Assembly: GCA_037074765.1 (NCBI GenBank)
Contig: JBAMDO010000037.1
Coordinates: 1-64,000, forward strand
Origin: Mansonella perstans
Lineage: Eukaryota; Nematoda; Chromadorea; Rhabditida; Onchocercidae
Reading direction: 5' to 3'
Length of the DNA: 64,000 nucleotides
The position numbers were made by a program, and so were the translations under genes. Each line of letters starts with the position of its first letter. Positions within the stretch are counted from its first letter, which is position 1. The notes under the pieces were generated by a model. That model saw only the letters and a list, made by a program, of their open reading frames with translations. It searched no databases and was not told the DNA's origin. Of the stretch, positions 59,801-64,000 are shown one piece after another.

Positions 59801-62800
59801 CATTTTTTCTTTCTATAAGCAAATTAGTACATGTTTCATATCAAACAGATAATTGTTCATTTTTAGTGGGAAAAAACTGATTTCTTACAGTTTAGCAGTA
59901 ATTTAATGTTAGTTATTCCGTCTGTATAGCACTGCTAAACTAGTTACTTATTAAAGCTTCCTTTCACTGAAAATACTGAAAATGCGCAATTATCTGCTTT
60001 ATATGAAGCGTACTAACTTACTCGCAGAATAACTTTGTAAAAATGTTTTTGTATTTTCAGAATCAGTCCGAATCTCTGTACAGAAATTCGTTTTGGTAAC
60101 TGAATACTAATATGAGTTTGCGTGGGCATATATTTGTAGAATGCATAGTTTCCATCTGATATTTACTGAATTAGAAAAAGTTCGTAGCCTCTGATTCTGC
60201 TAAAAGGGAAAAAATTATCTTCAGATCTCATCTGCAGCTGAATCATCCCTAACAAAGCAGAATAATGGTGTTCTTGCTAGTTTTGGTTCTGTTTCCGCTG
60301 TGCCTCATGGACAATATCTCAGCTGTAATGATCGTGAAAATGTTACAAAAATGATAGAATATATGGTTTACAATGCTCTATTACCCTGGGTAGAGCAAGA
60401 AATGCGCACTCTTAATGAACAAGTTATTGCTCGTCGTGGAATAAGCAGGTCATTAACTACGGGAGTTCGGAAATGGTTTGGAGCAGCAGCTACCCAGCAA
60501 GCTATATCAATAAGGTATGAAAACCTTTCATCGTTAGCTTTTTATCGTTTGGTAGTTTGATTTTTTTTAGTTTTAAAGTATTATCTGACTTTTTGTTTCA
60601 GTGCTACTTCTATTTATTCAGTGCCAAAGTTTCTTTATAAATCTCTTTCTTGCACAGTTTATTTTTCTTTGTTGGACTGCTCTTAAGCATTTTTTCCACT
60701 TTATTTTTAAATGGAAAATACAGATAATCTCAGCTATTAATTCTAGTTATGCACGGGATAGCGGCGAAATGCAAATTAGATTGTTAGCCGATCTTTGTTT
60801 CATTTTTGGACTTTATTCTTATGCATATCAATTGTACCAAACGGTTAGAAAAGAATTTGCTGTGGACCAAGCATGGTTATACAATGCTGGAGCACTTGTG
60901 AGTACCAATTGATTTTCTGAAATTTTCGAACTAAATTAGAAATCGGTTTAAAAAGTTTCAGCAACGAAGAATTAAGAATTTTAATAGAGGAGTCAAGTTA
61001 TCGTTCTCTTTTAGGAAATGGCAGCGTTAAGTTTATTCTTAAATACATCTCGGATTACTGCGAAGCAGTATCCACAGCATTACATGGACGACGCGATCAA
61101 CTTTTATACAACAGTCAGCCTGTAACTGCTAAAAATTTTCAGGCATTGAGTATTTAACAAATGATATAATTTCTGCTTATTCTCTTCCGTTTAACATTTT
61201 AAAGGACATTTGCAGGAAAGGGTATGAGGGGATAAAAAAAGAATGGAAATAAGGAAGACTAAAAGAGGGAAGGAATTAAGAATAGATAACTTGGTAGATT
61301 TTAATATAAAGCTTTCAAGAATTGATTGTCATGCAGTGCTTTTAACTAGATATAATTTCCAACTTTTTCCAGAAGACCAGTTTTGACAATGAGAGCCGCT
61401 ATTGTTAGTGCGCTGATACTCTCTGCATTAGAATTATATATTGAAGCGTGTTCGCAGCTTCTTAAACTTACGAACTCTGTTAGTTCTACTATTTCTTGTC
61501 AAAGTTAATTTTCGAATAAAAATAGAAACAAAGTTTTTCGATTTATATAACATGGACTACTGGAAGAATAAAAATGATAGTTAGTGAAAAAATGATTATT
61601 TTTTTGGCAGGATAATGACTTGTTCAGTGGTATTTTACTGGAAAGGGTAAGTGTTTATTTTGGAAATGCCAAGATGCGTCGAAAAATGGCATTTCACTAC
61701 GTGTTAGCGGGACATCGGATGTCAAAAGCTGGTCAGAAACAACTAGCCATGGAATGTTACAAGCGTGCTCTTCCTGAATATCTTTCCAAACGTTGGATTT
61801 TTGCAGAAGTAAGTCATTTACCTCAGTTTCAATTTGAGGGTTTTACGTTAATACGAATGTAACATAGAAATCCATATCGATCTAAGTATGCCTGATAAAC
61901 CAGTAACTAACAGCGAGGGACTTTAATATCTTTAATTGCTAAAAAATCCCAGCCTTATCTAGAAAAGCGAATAATTATCTCAGTTTGTAAGAAACAGCTT
62001 TATCCATGATATTATTATAACACTTAATGGTATGTTCACACTTTTCACAATACGCGGGGCATATGGAGCACCGCAAACATAAAATATGATAGAGAGGAAA
62101 GGTAAACGAGGACAACCAGGCGGAAACATTATACGTATTTTGGAACGGAATCTCAGTGAGCGAAAGTTGTTAATGTAAATCATGGACCATATGAAATTTT
62201 TTTAATGTTGCAAGCATTTAAATAATATATTAAGGATAGTATTGAATAACATAGCTATTTTAGGATCATATTCTTTATATATTGGCCAACGAAAGTGAGC
62301 GTCAAGAAGAAGCACTATCGTGGTGCTCACCTTTGATAAGATCAAAGTCGGTGCAGCATGCCGATCAGCAGCAACTTTTTCTTAAGCGTTATCTCCAGCT
62401 TCTGAAACTCTGTAATAGTACTCGAACTCATACACTCATGATGCTACCTCTAGTAGATTTTCAAAACATAGCTGTCATTTATGGCGAACGTCCAGTTGAA
62501 TTAACACCTGAATTACTTACAAATATGGAAACTTTGGTATGTTCAGTTATTTTTTTTCATTTATGCTTAAACAGCTCTTTGCTCGACTCATCAAAAATGG
62601 CTAAATTTACTACCGGTTTTCAGAAGAATAGTGAGGATGGATGGGTAAATTTGGCTAAAGCGGCGTATTGGGCATTGACAGGTTCTTTTGCTGGTTTTCG
62701 AGAAACAGGAACTGTTCGTACAGCTTCTACAAATAATTCGAAAGTGAATATTTTTTTGGCGTGACACAGTATTGCAGTATAACTCATTTTTCTCCCTTTG

Positions 62801-64000
62801 GATTCTGTACATTAACTTTTTATAACATTGTTTTCGTTAGTTTTGTTTAGGGTTTTGCTACAATCACAGATTTTCAATTTAGGTACCTTTTGCTCCACCT
62901 TTAGAAAGAATGCGAATAATTTTGTCATTAAAAAATTCTTTGGATATTCCCTTGCTTTTAAAAAATATTCATTTGGAAGTATCAGCTGATCCAACGATGT
63001 ATTTGCAAACCTTTACTGATAAAGTTAGTTCATTTTATCTTGTAACTTCTTATTATTTTTTTCCATCCTGCGTTTCTTGAGCTTGAAACTAGACATCAAT
63101 AGAGTGAATCATAAATATCATAATTTCAAGCTATTTGTCGCTAATGTCAGTATTTTCTGAACTTTGTTCGAAGGTTTAAAGAAGCTATCTTTCTTTAATT
63201 GAAATTAATCTTTTCTTTTTCAGATTACTTTAGAACCGAAATGTAATTGGATTCCTTTTGAACTGTCTGTTATTCCTAAAGAAGCCGTCGATAAATTGCA
63301 AGTGCGTAATTTGTCTTTTAATCTCGTTGTTGACGAAATCAGTATTGCATATTCAATTCCACTTAATATTCGTGGACCACGACTGAACAACACAAAGAAA
63401 GAGGTTAGATTTTCAAAAAATAGCTTATATTCAAAAAATTTCCCAAAGGATGTTGAATCCGGCTTCTGAAAAAATTGATAATGATTCGTTTTTTTTTTTT
63501 TTTGTCGAAGCATTTTCTCATGCGACAATAAAATCTTCAAAAAAAAACTCTTTGGGATGCATCTGTAGTCGTGAAATTTCAATAATTTATGATAATTTAC
63601 TATTAAGCAATGGCACTCATGAAGAAATCCAGTAACATAAATGCGAATAATGCTGAAATAAAATGACATTAAAAATATATACTTTAAGATTTTTTCCAGA
63701 AAACATCAGTCTTATATGGAGAGGATTATCGCTTAATTGCAAAAGTGACAAAAAAACAGTGGCCACTGGTTGAAATTGATTTGCCCCCAAAACGACGATT
63801 AACGGCATTCTGTGGCCAAATTTGTCGATTTAATTGTGACGTGAGCAATATAGGTGTAGTTAATGTGGAAGCTTTTTGCATCGCAACTGATCATCCGGAG
63901 CTGATTTCACTTTATGAGGAAGAGTGTCCTGGAAGTACTACATTTCAGTCTGTGAAATGTACTTCAGTAGCTACAGATGCTGCAGTTGGTGTTTTCAATT
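56835..64000 (+). CDS. TRAPPC8: TRAPPC8 (TRAPP III complex subunit, Trs85 family), 5' part, cut by the window edge
   Basis: Fifteen exons read in one frame (about 877 codons so far): 56,835-56,978; 57,821-57,990; 58,127-58,289; 59,271-59,392; 59,590-59,755; 60,225-60,514; 60,747-60,897; 61,015-61,121; 61,373-61,478; 61,611-61,808; 62,264-62,536; 62,624-62,743; 62,883-63,023; 63,224-63,403; 63,700 onward. Matches to vertebrate TRAPPC8 by memory: FLRNYLGC, PRWMLPNTFKYFVIVDD, NCYLLKVNS, RRGISRSL, VRKWFG, YPQHYMDDAI, FHYVLAGHRMSKAGQK, NIRGPRLNNTKKE, KTSVLYGEDYRL. The vertebrate protein is about 1,435 aa, so roughly 60% is present. TRAPP III acts as a Rab1 exchange factor in ER-Golgi traffic and autophagy. 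A small extra exon between exons 6 and 7 is possible. Confidence 0.93.
57046..57215. repeat. 34-bp minisatellite in TRAPPC8 intron 1, about five units
   Basis: The unit contains TAGAAACTAAAGATGAATTA and AAATCACGTACGG, with the palindrome CGTACG in each. It sits about 70 bp into the 842-bp first intron. Units differ at a few positions. Confidence 0.93.

Noticed and set aside
63220..63669. 149-codon minus frame
   Set aside because: Antisense to exon 14 of TRAPPC8 and its following intron; the plus strand is clearly coding.

Overview
The window looks like genomic DNA of a nematode, most probably a parasitic (filarial-type) species. The sequence is very AT-rich. Genes are split by short introns ending in TTTCAG-like acceptors, traces of the nematode telomere hexamer TTAGGC occur, and the recognisable proteins include a close relative of C. 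elegans EXC-4. The species assignment is inference; nothing here is bacterial.

Positions 1-39,314 are a mosaic of segmental duplications in both orientations, cut off at the left edge of the window. Inside it I find 16 copies or remnants (P1-P16) of one three-exon gene family that I do not recognise. Exon 1 encodes a signal peptide. Exon 2 is exactly 75 nt in all 13 copies that have it. Exon 3 is 101 nt in 11 of the 14 copies with a complete exon 3. In ten copies the three exons join into one open frame of about 80-93 aa; six copies are visibly broken. Introns carry many indels while exons vary in multiples of three, which argues for coding selection. The copies are separated by about 18 copies of an upstream repeat, five copies of a well-conserved ~500 bp spacer, a 2.85 kb inverted repeat and several 1.5-2.9 kb direct duplications. 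This small secreted-peptide cluster is the best candidate for an undescribed system.

Positions 39,315-64,000 are ordinary single-copy sequence. It holds a small intronless gene for a two-segment membrane protein (41,247-41,855, minus), a complete ArfGAP1-type Arf GTPase-activating protein (43,137-45,907, plus, 11 exons), a complete CLIC/EXC-4 gene (49,901-51,984, minus, 6 exons) and the first 15 exons of TRAPPC8 (56,835 to the window end, plus). ArfGAP1 and TRAPPC8 both act in early secretory membrane traffic, but nothing suggests that the genes are co-regulated. Minisatellites lie at 42.0 kb, 55.5 kb and 57.0 kb.

All gene models were read by eye from splice signals, frame continuity and recalled protein family sequences; no alignment or transcript data were available.
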